A program made the position numbers and the translations under genes. Below the pieces are notes generated by a model. That model saw only the letters and a list, made by a program, of their open reading frames with translations. It was not told the origin of the DNA and did no database searches. Positions 1-5,873 of a DNA stretch of 6,398 nt are shown here, one piece after another; position 1 is the stretch's first letter; each line of letters starts with the position of its first letter. This stretch comes from Prevotella sp. (GTDB taxonomy: Bacteria; Bacteroidota; Bacteroidia; Bacteroidales; Dysgonomonadaceae): positions 1 through 6,398 of the forward strand of contig JAISES010000477.1 in assembly GCA_031263965.1 (NCBI GenBank), read 5' to 3'.

Positions 1-611
1 ATATCTGTATAAATAATACGATAGTTGTTCAGCGTGAACGGTTTGTACAAACGCTCCATTAATTTGCGTGCATCTTCCGACTCGATGCCGACAACCACAC
101 GGTCGGGCTGCATGAAATCTGTTATAGCCGCACCTTCTTTCAGAAATTCAGGATTAGACGCCACATCGAATTTAATATCAGACAAGCCTCTTCTGTCCAA
201 CTCATCCTGAATAGTTTTCTTCACCAAACGGGCTGTTCCTACAGGGACAGTACTTTTAGTTACGATAAGCATGTATTTACTGAGATTCTTGCCAATTGTA
301 CGGGCTACGTCCAGCACATATTTAAGATCGGCGCTGCCATCATCGTCCGGAGGCGTGCCTACGGCGGAAAAAACAATATCCACTTCGTTAAGAATCGAGC
401 TCAGGTCGGTGGTAAAACGCAGACGTCCCGCTTTGAAATTGCGGTCTACCATTTCATCGAGTCCAGGTTCGAAAATAGGTATAATTCCATTTTTCAAATT
501 CTCTATTTTCGTTTGATCAATGTCTACACAGTAAACTTCTGTTCCCATTTCTGCGAAGCAAGTTCCTGTTACCAAACCGACATAACCTGTACCCACAATA
601 GCTATTTTCAT
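1..611 (-). CDS. ugd: UDP-glucose 6-dehydrogenase, N-terminal part (3' end outside window)
   Basis: Oxidises UDP-glucose to UDP-glucuronate in two NAD+-dependent steps in the cytoplasm. The reading frame opens at the ATG at 611-609 and stays open for 203 residues to the left edge. Seen: an N-terminal Rossmann nucleotide-binding loop GTGYVG (residues 7-12) with an acidic residue D30 ending the second strand, EPGL (48-51), VGTPP (84-88), STVPVGT (120-126), SNPEFLKEG (152-160) and PDRVVVG (169-175), all hallmarks of the UDP-glucose/GDP-mannose dehydrogenase family. Family members are usually about 430-450 residues, so the central and UDP-binding domains, including the catalytic cysteine, lie outside the window. 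No Shine-Dalgarno is seen before the ATG, where the DNA is AT-rich. It is divergent from the UDP-glucuronate decarboxylase gene that would use its product. A UDP-ManNAc or GDP-mannose dehydrogenase is less likely given the motif set, but the missing half would settle it. Confidence 0.93.
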   Translation of the reverse strand, partial: MKIAIVGTGYVGLVTGTCFAEMGTEVYCVDIDQTKIENLKNGIIPIFEPGLDEMVDRNFKAGRLRFTTDLSSILNEVDIVFSAVGTPPDDDGSADLKYVLDVARTIGKNLSKYMLIVTKSTVPVGTARLVKKTIQDELDRRGLSDIKFDVASNPEFLKEGAAITDFMQPDRVVVGIESEDARKLMERLYKPFTLNNYRIIYTD

Positions 612-668
612 CTCAAAAATTATTTAACAAGTAAATATTATCTGCAAATGTCTGATTTTTTCGAAGAA

Positions 669-676
669 CAAAGGTA
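669..676 (-). promoter_or_regulatory. Candidate Bacteroidota -7 box for ugd
   Basis: Read on the minus strand this is TACCTTTG, an exact match to the Bacteroidota -7 consensus TAnnTTTG. It would start transcription near 660, giving a leader of roughly 50 nt before the ugd ATG. No clear TTTG -33 element is present at the usual spacing, where the minus strand reads A/T-rich with a GGCAAAT stretch. The call rests on the -7 match and position alone. Confidence 0.45.
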
Positions 677-841
677 ATATTTATCTTTTATTTATTTGCC
701 TCCCCCGATATAAAAGGGGTATCTTTTCATGTCTATTTTTAGCGAAAAATATTGTTATAATTCAAGTTGCCGGTTATAAATATTTATAAATAGTGCGGAT
801 CAGTGCTTGAAGATAGTCTGATTTATATGTTCTATTTCTCG

Positions 842-875
842 CGTCATTGCGAGCCTTAAAGGCGATGCAATGACG
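842..875. repeat. Palindromic intergenic repeat, GTCATTGCGAG type
   Basis: A perfect 9-bp outer stem, CGTCATTGC (842-850) against GCAATGACG (867-875), encloses a second palindrome GCC-TTAAA-GGC (853-863), with GA and GAT as the internal loop. The sequence begins GTCATTGCGAG, which matches from memory a family of short palindromic intergenic repeats seen in many unrelated bacteria (typically GTCATTGCGAG ... GAAGCAATC). There is no T-tract on either side, so it is not an intrinsic terminator. It lies between the two candidate divergent promoters. A related, degenerate copy is at 5663-5702. Confidence 0.65.
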
Positions 876-993
876 GGAGTAGATGAACGTATAAATTGAA
901 TAACCAGATACGGCAATGATTATTTTACAGAACTTAATATCCAAACCGGCAAATAAATTACACAATTAATTATGTTAGATAGACAAAATTTCA

Positions 994-1001
994 TTCCTTT
1001 G
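994..1001 (+). promoter_or_regulatory. Weak candidate -7 box for the UDP-xylose synthase operon
   Basis: TTCCTTTG differs from the Bacteroidota consensus TAnnTTTG only at the second base. It would give a leader of about 45 nt before the ATG at 1054. No TTTG is seen at the -33 position; the nearest candidate is a TGTTAG at 973-978. Position is reasonable but the match is imperfect. Confidence 0.3.
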
Positions 1002-1053
1002 CATCAAGAAACCAAACTAGCAAACAGGTATTTATATAAAACCGGAGAAAAAT

Positions 1054-1998
1054 ATGAAAAACCGCAAGAAGATACTTGTGACCGGAGGAGCCGGGTTTAT
1101 AGGCTCTCATCTTTGTGAAAGGCTGCTTGAAGAAGGGCATGAGGTATTGTGTCTGGACAACTATTTCACGGGATCAAAAAACAATATTATCCACCTGTTC
1201 GACAATCCCTATTTCGAAGCCATCAGGCACGACATAGTACATCCTTTTCATGCGGATGTAGACGAAATATATAATCTTGCATGCCCCGCATCCCCTGTTC
1301 ATTACCAATACAACGCAATAAAAACGATCAAGACTTCCGTAATGGGAGCCATCAATATGCTTGGACTGGCCAAACGTTTAAAAGCTAAAGTCCTCCAGGC
1401 ATCAACCAGTGAAGTGTATGGAGATCCGCATGTTCACCCACAACCGGAATCATACTGGGGGAATGTAAATCCGATAGGCATACGCTCGTGCTATGATGAA
1501 GGCAAACGCTGTGCCGAAACATTATTTATGGATTATCACCGTCAGAACGGAGTGAGGATAAAGATCATCCGTATTTTTAATACGTATGGCCCCAATATGA
1601 ATCCTGACGATGGCCGCGTGGTTTCTAACTTCATAGTACAGGCGCTCAAAGGCGAGAACATCACAATATATGGAGACGGTATGCAAACCCGGAGCTTCCA
1701 ATATGTAGACGATCTGGTAGAAGCTATGATAAGGATGATGGCTACGGACGATTCTTTCGCAGGGCCTGTAAACACGGGAAATCCCGGTGAATTTACCATG
1801 ATAGAGCTTGCCAACCTGATTCTGGAACTTACAGGTTCGAAATCGAAATTAATATTCGAGCCTCTTCCCTGCGACGATCCCAAGCAAAGAAAGCCGGACA
1901 TATCTCTTGCTAAAGAGATATTAAACTGGGAGCCGAAAATACAGCTACGGGAAGGGCTGGTAAAAACTATAGAGTATTTTGATAAAGTACTTAAATAA
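1054..1998 (+). CDS. uxs: UDP-glucuronate decarboxylase (UDP-xylose synthase)
   Basis: Converts UDP-glucuronate to UDP-xylose and CO2 through an enzyme-bound 4-keto intermediate; a cytoplasmic NAD+-dependent extended short-chain dehydrogenase. The 314 residues match the usual length of bacterial single-domain UXS. Seen: Rossmann loop GGAGFIG (11-17), D35 after strand two, NLACPASP (74-81) with HY just after it, STSEVYGDP (117-125) carrying the active-site Thr118 and Glu120, YDEGK (147-151) with catalytic Tyr147 and Lys151, RIFNTYGP (173-180), RSFQYVDD (213-220), and the UXS-typical stretch from LPCDDP (271-276) through R279 and PDIS (281-284). No membrane segment is present, unlike eukaryotic UXS. 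GGAG at 1044-1047 is a good ribosome-binding site 6 nt before the ATG. It is the first gene of a plus-strand cluster and divergent from ugd, which makes its substrate. UDP-glucose epimerases and dTDP-glucose dehydratases are related, but the CPASP and DDP...RxPDI signatures favour UXS. Confidence 0.95.
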   Translation: MKNRKKILVTGGAGFIGSHLCERLLEEGHEVLCLDNYFTGSKNNIIHLFDNPYFEAIRHDIVHPFHADVDEIYNLACPASPVHYQYNAIKTIKTSVMGAINMLGLAKRLKAKVLQASTSEVYGDPHVHPQPESYWGNVNPIGIRSCYDEGKRCAETLFMDYHRQNGVRIKIIRIFNTYGPNMNPDDGRVVSNFIVQALKGENITIYGDGMQTRSFQYVDDLVEAMIRMMATDDSFAGPVNTGNPGEFTMIELANLILELTGSKSKLIFEPLPCDDPKQRKPDISLAKEILNWEPKIQLREGLVKTIEYFDKVLK

Positions 1999-2035
1999 AC
2001 CCAGGTTAAAATCAACCTATTACACAAACTACATT

Positions 2036-2689
2036 ATGAAAACATTCGTTAGAACCATATGCTGCATTACCATTATCCTTTTGTCGGGAAGTAATGTCAA
2101 CGCACAGGAAAGTGTCGCCAGGTTCGGAGTAAAAGCCGGAATGAACTATTCGGGGAGCTATGGAGATGACAATTCTCCTAAAAGCAAAGCAGGCATTAAT
2201 ATAGGGATCACTTTGGATTTCAGGCTCTCTTCCGATATCTATCTACTGACAGGTTTGGACTATAGTGTTAAAGGGGGAAAGGGCAAACCGTACGAAATAA
2301 CAGATAATGACGGGAGAAAATTTATGCTTACTCAGACTGACAAGCCTGTTTATCTGCAACTGCCACTCCACGCAGGCTATAAGTTTGATGTGCCGGATTT
2401 CAAGATAATGCCTCACGCCGGATTTTATATGGCCTATGGAGTCGGTGGTAAAGCCGAATATAAGTATGAGCCGCTCGATGGTGGAGCCGGAAGTACCAGC
2501 AAAATAGACTTCTTTGGCGTCGGCATCGGCAAATTTGATTATGGTGCCGGTATTGGCGTGAACACCGAATACAGGAAATTCGTTTTAGATCTGGGATACG
2601 ACTGGGGATTGAGAGAATTTGCAAAAGATTTCGGAAATGGCAAAGGGAAAGCGAAAAGCGGTTACCTGACGCTAGGATATAAATTTTAA
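2036..2689 (+). CDS. Small outer-membrane beta-barrel (porin-family) protein
   Basis: A predicted secreted protein of 217 residues that probably folds as an 8-10 stranded barrel in the outer membrane. Seen: a signal peptide with K2/R6, a hydrophobic core (residues 8-18) and a NVNA|Q cleavage site after residue 23, a typical Bacteroidota Ala-Gln site; alternating polar/hydrophobic strands such as RFGVKAGMNYSG, IYLLTGLDYSVKGG, LQLPLHAGYKF and FVLDLGYDWGL; and a C-terminal strand ending YLTLGYKF with the terminal aromatic residue recognised by the BAM machinery. This pattern fits the outer-membrane protein beta-barrel families (PF13568/PF13505-like). The frame extends up to 1979, but that start overlaps the preceding gene and puts extra residues before the signal peptide, so 2036 is chosen. 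It is 37 nt after uxs and 21 nt before the GT2 gene, suggesting cotranscription. Specific role unknown: ligand, pore and lipid-modifying functions are all unproven. Confidence 0.85.
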   Translation: MKTFVRTICCITIILLSGSNVNAQESVARFGVKAGMNYSGSYGDDNSPKSKAGINIGITLDFRLSSDIYLLTGLDYSVKGGKGKPYEITDNDGRKFMLTQTDKPVYLQLPLHAGYKFDVPDFKIMPHAGFYMAYGVGGKAEYKYEPLDGGAGSTSKIDFFGVGIGKFDYGAGIGVNTEYRKFVLDLGYDWGLREFAKDFGNGKGKAKSGYLTLGYKF

Positions 2690-2710
2690 AAAATACAGAG
2701 ACAAAATAAC

Positions 2711-3427
2711 ATGAAACTTTCCATTGTAATACCGGCCTACAACGAGGCAAGAACTATTCACCTTATATTGGATAAGGTAATAGCCGTGCAACTGATCAAC
2801 AATATCGCAAAAGAAATAATTATTGTCAATGACTGCTCGAAGGATGATACCGTAGAAGTTATTAAAGCATATATAGCAGGGCATCCATCCATAGACATAA
2901 AACTTTTCGAGCAACCTGTCAATATGGGAAAGGGAGCCGCTTTACATAGAGGAATTGCAGAAGCTACAGGTGACTATCTAATCATTCAGGACGCCGATCT
3001 TGAATATGATCCGGAAGAATATAACCTCCTGTTGAAACCGGTAGTCGGGGGTTTTGCGGATGTCGTCTACGGATCCAGATTCATGGGCGGCAATCCTCAC
3101 CGCATTCTGTTCTTCTGGCACTCGATAGGAAACAGGATGCTAACATTTGTCTCTAACATGTTCAGCAATCTCAACCTCACAGATATGGAAACCTGTTATA
3201 AGTTATTCAGGTCAGATATTATAAAATCGATTCCGTTAAAAGAAAGACGCTTCGGATTCGAACCGGAAGTTACAGCCAAAATATCCAGATACCCTAAAGT
3301 AAGAATTTACGAAGTAGGTATTTCATACTATGGGCGTACGTACGAAGAAGGAAAGAAAATCGGATGGAGAGACGGGATGAGAGCTTTTGTTTGTATGCTC
3401 AAATACGGACTGTTCCGCATAAAATAA
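2711..3427 (+). CDS. DPM1-like family 2 glycosyltransferase
   Basis: A 238-residue GT-A fold transferase of the dolichol/polyprenyl-phosphate sugar synthase-like group; it probably moves a sugar from a nucleotide donor to a polyprenyl phosphate or a similar acceptor at the cytoplasmic face. Seen: SIVIPAYNE (4-12) at the N-terminus, VNDCSKDDT (39-47), [12 protein letters not shown] (71-82), the metal-binding DADLEYDP (94-101), YGSRFMGG (120-127), [10 protein letters not shown] (158-167), GFEPEVTAK (182-190) and [17 protein letters not shown] (206-222). It lacks the C-terminal pair of transmembrane helices found in GtrB/ArnC-type enzymes, so it resembles soluble DPM1. It is the last gene of the uxs-barrel-GT2 cluster and ends 18 nt from the convergent GT4 gene. 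Using UDP-xylose or UDP-glucuronate as donor would fit the operon, but nothing in the sequence fixes the donor. The ribosome-binding site is weak. Confidence 0.9.
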   Translation: MKLSIVIPAYNEARTIHLILDKVIAVQLINNIAKEIIIVNDCSKDDTVEVIKAYIAGHPSIDIKLFEQPVNMGKGAALHRGIAEATGDYLIIQDADLEYDPEEYNLLLKPVVGGFADVVYGSRFMGGNPHRILFFWHSIGNRMLTFVSNMFSNLNLTDMETCYKLFRSDIIKSIPLKERRFGFEPEVTAKISRYPKVRIYEVGISYYGRTYEEGKKIGWRDGMRAFVCMLKYGLFRIK

Positions 3428-3445
3428 GGACTTGGAAACTGTTTC

Positions 3446-4567
3446 TTACAATCCGCTAAAAAAATTCTCGATTGATCCGGCAAAATTGGCCCATGACAAC
3501 CGGGATTTTTCTTTTTTGGTATTCTCTTCGTAAATCGCTATTTGCTCCTCATTGGCAAAAAACTCTTTTATTCCGGCCGAAAGATACTCCACTGTTGCAG
3601 AAGGAATTACCAGTCCTGTACGGGACTGCTCTATGGTGCTGCCCAACGCTCCTACATTGGTCGCGATCACAGGCAATTCAAGCTGATATGCGATACCCAC
3701 GACACCACTCTGTGTTGCCGACCGGTAAGGCAATATCAATACATCAGCAGCAGAAAAAAGGATGGAAACCATTTCGTCCGGTATATATTGTTCAAACACC
3801 ACAATATTATCCTTCCTCAACGACTTGCTGATTAATTTATTATACCGGTCGAAACTACCGTAACTCTCTCCGGCTATAATCAACTGATAGCTGTCATCCA
3901 GAAGATCCATTGATTCAATTAAGGCGTCCAATCCCTTATAATCTCTAATTAATCCGAAAAACAGAAGATTCTTTTTATCCTTCTTTATTCCAAGCCGGCC
4001 ACATGCCTGCGACCGGTCAATACGCCCGGCATAATGATCGTATATAGGATGAGGTTGCAACTGTACTTTCGCATTTCTGCACAACGACAATAAATCTTTT
4101 TGTACAGGTTCACTCATCACGATAAACGCATCGCACCCGCTAAAAAAATAACGGGCTAAAGGTTTATCCATCAGTGTCCGTTCGTGCGGCATTGCATTAT
4201 GAACAAGAGATACAATCTTTATCTTTTTTTTCAATAAGCGGCATATAGTACCATATGCCGGAGCCATAAAGGACATCCAATAGGGTATAATAAGAATATC
4301 CGGCAAATATTTATTAATCGCCGCGGCTGTTTTCACATAACTGAACGGATTAATCGTATTCAGTACCCGCTTGCTTTCAATAACGGTGACGGAATCGTTT
4401 TCGGATACATATTGTGTTTTTCCCGGAAAAAGAAAATTGGGATATAGTGTGGTAAAAGAGAAAGCCTTCACTTCATTCCTTTTGCCCAATTCGGTGTACA
4501 ACCGGGCATTTAGTTGCGCCAGACCTCCCCTGTAAGGATAAAACGGAGAAAGAATTGCTATTTTCAT
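3446..4567 (-). CDS. GT4-type (GT-B fold) glycosyltransferase
   Basis: A 373-residue retaining-type GT-B glycosyltransferase, probably adding a sugar to a lipopolysaccharide or surface glycan in the cytoplasm. N-terminal domain: ILSPFYPYRGGLAQ (5-18) with the glycine-rich acceptor/donor loop, and LVHNAMPHER (121-130). C-terminal nucleotide-sugar domain: NLLFFGLIRDYKGLDALIES (200-219), IIAGESYG (230-237), ILPYRSATQSGVVGIAYQ (278-295) and PVIATNVGAL (299-308). In the last region the two glutamates of the classical EX7E motif are replaced (ATQSGVVGIAY), as in a subgroup of GT4 enzymes I recognise from memory. No transmembrane segment is evident. The ATG at 4567 overlaps the GT9 stop codon by ATGA, and AAAGGA about 8 nt upstream inside the GT9 gene serves as a ribosome-binding site, so translation is likely coupled. 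An A8 tract in the coding strand (4224-4231) encodes the KKK at 113-115. Donor and acceptor are unknown. Confidence 0.9.
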   Translation of the reverse strand: MKIAILSPFYPYRGGLAQLNARLYTELGKRNEVKAFSFTTLYPNFLFPGKTQYVSENDSVTVIESKRVLNTINPFSYVKTAAAINKYLPDILIIPYWMSFMAPAYGTICRLLKKKIKIVSLVHNAMPHERTLMDKPLARYFFSGCDAFIVMSEPVQKDLLSLCRNAKVQLQPHPIYDHYAGRIDRSQACGRLGIKKDKKNLLFFGLIRDYKGLDALIESMDLLDDSYQLIIAGESYGSFDRYNKLISKSLRKDNIVVFEQYIPDEMVSILFSAADVLILPYRSATQSGVVGIAYQLELPVIATNVGALGSTIEQSRTGLVIPSATVEYLSAGIKEFFANEEQIAIYEENTKKEKSRLSWANFAGSIENFFSGL

Positions 4568-5601
4568 GGGTTTTTCCTTTCTAATACCCGATCTATCCGG
4601 TCAATAACCATATCTTCCGATATTCTTTCAAGGCAGGCATAGTCTACCCTTGTGCAAGGTAAATCACCAAACACAGAACATGGCCTGCATTCCAAGTCTG
4701 CCTGAACAGCATTCTCTATATTTTGCCTGAATCCATAGAAGCCTAAAGACGGATGAGTAGCGCCCCATATTGAAACAACGGGAACCTGAACTAATGAAGC
4801 TAAATGCATATTTGCCGAATCCATCGAAAGCATAGCATCCAGATAAGATATAAGTAGAAGTTCTTTTTCCAAATTTAGCTTACCCATCGTATTCACTACA
4901 TTTGGATATTCCGATGCCCACAAAGAGATTACTCTCCCCTCCTCTATCCCTGAGCCAAATAAGAAAACTGTAGTATTCGCTTTTTCCGAAAGCCTTTTCA
5001 CCACATTCTCCATTTTGTCTAAAGGATATATTTTCCCTTTATGTTTAGAGAACGGCGCTATTCCTATCCATTTTCCTTCTTTCGATTGCGCAACCGCCTT
5101 TAATTTTGTGAAATTGCGAGGAACGAAATCAAAGATATTATTAAATGTCATCGGAGCGGGAAACCCCAGTTTATCAAACACATCCTGATAGCGTTGCATC
5201 GTATGTTTCAATGGCGGATCAAGATACTTACTTCCAATCATTTCGTTCTTCTCTCCCCGCCCCTTATCTATAATTGCTACCTTCCGGCCCGCCAGCCTCA
5301 TGAAGAAGCGGATCACTTTCGACCTTAATACATCATGTTCGTCTGCCACATGCGAAAAGCCCAGGGTAGACACCCTTCGGACAAGCCGGAACAAGCCTAA
5401 TACTCCTTTATGCCGCCCTTTAATATCGAAAGGCAGTACGTTTATATTAAATCCCAAATTCTCAAAAAGAGGTGCAAATGCCTTACGCGTCATTACGGAA
5501 AAACGATCCTGTGGATATTTTGCCGCAACAGAACTAATGACAGGCACAAGCATTGCCACATCCCCAAAAGAGGAAATCCGGATTACTAATACTTTAGCCA
5601 T
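4564..5601 (-). CDS. GT9 family glycosyltransferase (heptosyltransferase-like)
   Basis: A 345-residue GT-B enzyme of the WaaC/WaaF/WaaQ (GT9) superfamily, cytoplasmic, likely acting in lipopolysaccharide/lipooligosaccharide core assembly. Seen: VLVIRISSFGDVAM (4-17) with the Asp14 corresponding to the proposed catalytic base of heptosyltransferases; the C-terminal domain opening with IGIAPFSKHKGKIYPLDKM (179-197); VFLFGSG (212-218); LSMDSANMHLASL (258-270) with Asp261 in the donor-binding motif; VSIWGATHPSLGFYGF (276-291). A cysteine-rich tail CRPC (305-308) plus C316 and C323 is a feature I associate with the Bacteroidota branch of the family. Length is typical. No Shine-Dalgarno is seen before the ATG; the start is fixed by the conserved N-terminus. 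It is the first gene of a two-gene unit with the GT4 gene, overlapping it by 4 nt. The sugar transferred is not certain to be a heptose. Confidence 0.92.
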   Translation of the reverse strand: MAKVLVIRISSFGDVAMLVPVISSVAAKYPQDRFSVMTRKAFAPLFENLGFNINVLPFDIKGRHKGVLGLFRLVRRVSTLGFSHVADEHDVLRSKVIRFFMRLAGRKVAIIDKGRGEKNEMIGSKYLDPPLKHTMQRYQDVFDKLGFPAPMTFNNIFDFVPRNFTKLKAVAQSKEGKWIGIAPFSKHKGKIYPLDKMENVVKRLSEKANTTVFLFGSGIEEGRVISLWASEYPNVVNTMGKLNLEKELLLISYLDAMLSMDSANMHLASLVQVPVVSIWGATHPSLGFYGFRQNIENAVQADLECRPCSVFGDLPCTRVDYACLERISEDMVIDRIDRVLERKNP

Positions 5602-5638
5602 AACAGATTATAATATATAGAATATATTGTTATATATT

Positions 5639-5673
5639 TAAAAATAATATACTTATCGATCAGTCATTGCAAA
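5639..5673 (-). promoter_or_regulatory. Candidate promoter for the GT9-GT4 unit
   Basis: On the minus strand, TATTTTTA (5646-5639) matches TAnnTTTG at all but the last base, and TTTG (5673-5670) lies 23 nt upstream, within or slightly beyond the spacing accepted for Bacteroidota promoters. Transcription would start about 30 nt before the GT9 ATG. The TTTG falls inside the degenerate repeat at 5663-5702. The A/T-richness of the region makes chance matches easy. Confidence 0.3.
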
Positions 5674-5702
5674 CAGGTTGCGGTGAAGCAAACCGGCAAT
5701 CC
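5663..5702. repeat. Degenerate palindromic repeat related to the 842-875 element
   Basis: It starts GTCATTGC (5663-5670) and ends GCAATCC (5696-5702), the same arms as the GTCATTGCGAG-type repeat family. A nested stem can form: ATTGC (5666-5670) with GCAAT (5696-5700), and inside it GGTTGC (5676-5681) with GCAAACC (5688-5694, one extra base), around a GGTGAA loop. It also contains GTGAAGCAA, resembling the usual right half of that family. The longer interior makes it a diverged copy or a relative rather than an intact element. Confidence 0.45.
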
Positions 5703-5754
5703 TTCCCCTACTCTCCCCTAAAAAGCGGGAGTTACAGGGAAAGTTTTTCCCCTG
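5703..5754. repeat. Overlapping imperfect inverted repeats
   Basis: TTCCC (5703-5707) and CTCCC (5713-5717) face GGGAG (5727-5731) and GGGAA (5737-5741) around a 9-nt loop, with a symmetric 5-nt unpaired stretch. A second, competing hairpin pairs CAGGGAAA (5735-5742) with TTTCCCCTG (5746-5754) with one bulged base. The two cannot form at once. No known riboswitch or RNA family is recognised; it may be part of decayed repeat DNA next to the element at 5663-5702. Confidence 0.35.
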
Positions 5755-5784
5755 AAAAAAAATAGAGGCAACTTCGTTTCACTC
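5755..5784 (-). terminator. Possible imperfect intrinsic terminator after the DUF4254 gene
   Basis: Read on the minus strand, an imperfect stem (5784-5765: GAG, a bulged T, G, one A-G mismatch, AAC, loop GAA, then GTT ... CCTC) is followed by TA and a run of eight T (5762-5755). The stem has seven pairs with one bulge and one mismatch, so it is weak. A competing hairpin, CACTC (5780-5784) with GAGTG (5793-5797), uses the same bases. It lies about 90 nt past the DUF4254 stop codon, which suits an end of that transcript before the GT9 unit. Confidence 0.3.
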
Positions 5785-5873
5785 CCCGCAATGAGTGGAG
5801 AATAAAACATTGTAAATGAATCATATAAATTTAATACAAACTCTATAAACACAGAAAATTTCCCACCAAAAAA

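Larger units (their letters stand above)
612..1053. other. Divergent intergenic region between ugd and UDP-xylose synthase gene
   Basis: A 442-bp AT-rich stretch without a convincing gene. It holds a TAnnTTTG-type box facing left (669-676), a 16-bp A/T-only perfect palindrome at 774-789, a GC-richer hairpin repeat at 842-875 and a weaker promoter-like box facing right (994-1001). A 63-codon minus-strand open frame at 774-965 runs straight through the hairpin repeat, has no family resemblance and is not called. The length is generous for a divergent promoter pair, so the middle part could hold operator sites or simply repeat-derived DNA. Confidence 0.6.

Noticed and set aside
774..965. Minus-strand open frame of 63 codons in the ugd/uxs intergenic region
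   Set aside because: It is read through the palindromic repeat, has no recognisable family, no ribosome-binding site and an AT-biased composition.
1020..1029. GCAAACAGGT shared with 5669-5678, both in intergenic DNA upstream of genes
   Set aside because: Many 10-mers are expected to recur by chance in a window of this size; flanking bases do not match.
2003..2018. AGGTT/AACCT inverted repeat between uxs and the barrel gene
   Set aside because: Only five pairs, no T-tract, and it lies within a likely operon; not a terminator.
1542..2027. Long minus-strand open frame opposite uxs
   Set aside because: Shadow of a strongly supported gene; its translation lacks any family motif.
1979..2035. Upstream in-frame start for the barrel protein
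   Set aside because: It overlaps the end of the decarboxylase gene and would place 19 polar residues before a clear signal peptide; the ATG at 2036 is the better start.
3435..3445. GAAAC-T-GTTTC palindrome as a bidirectional terminator
   Set aside because: The loop is too short, the stem is A/T-rich and there is no adjacent T-tract.
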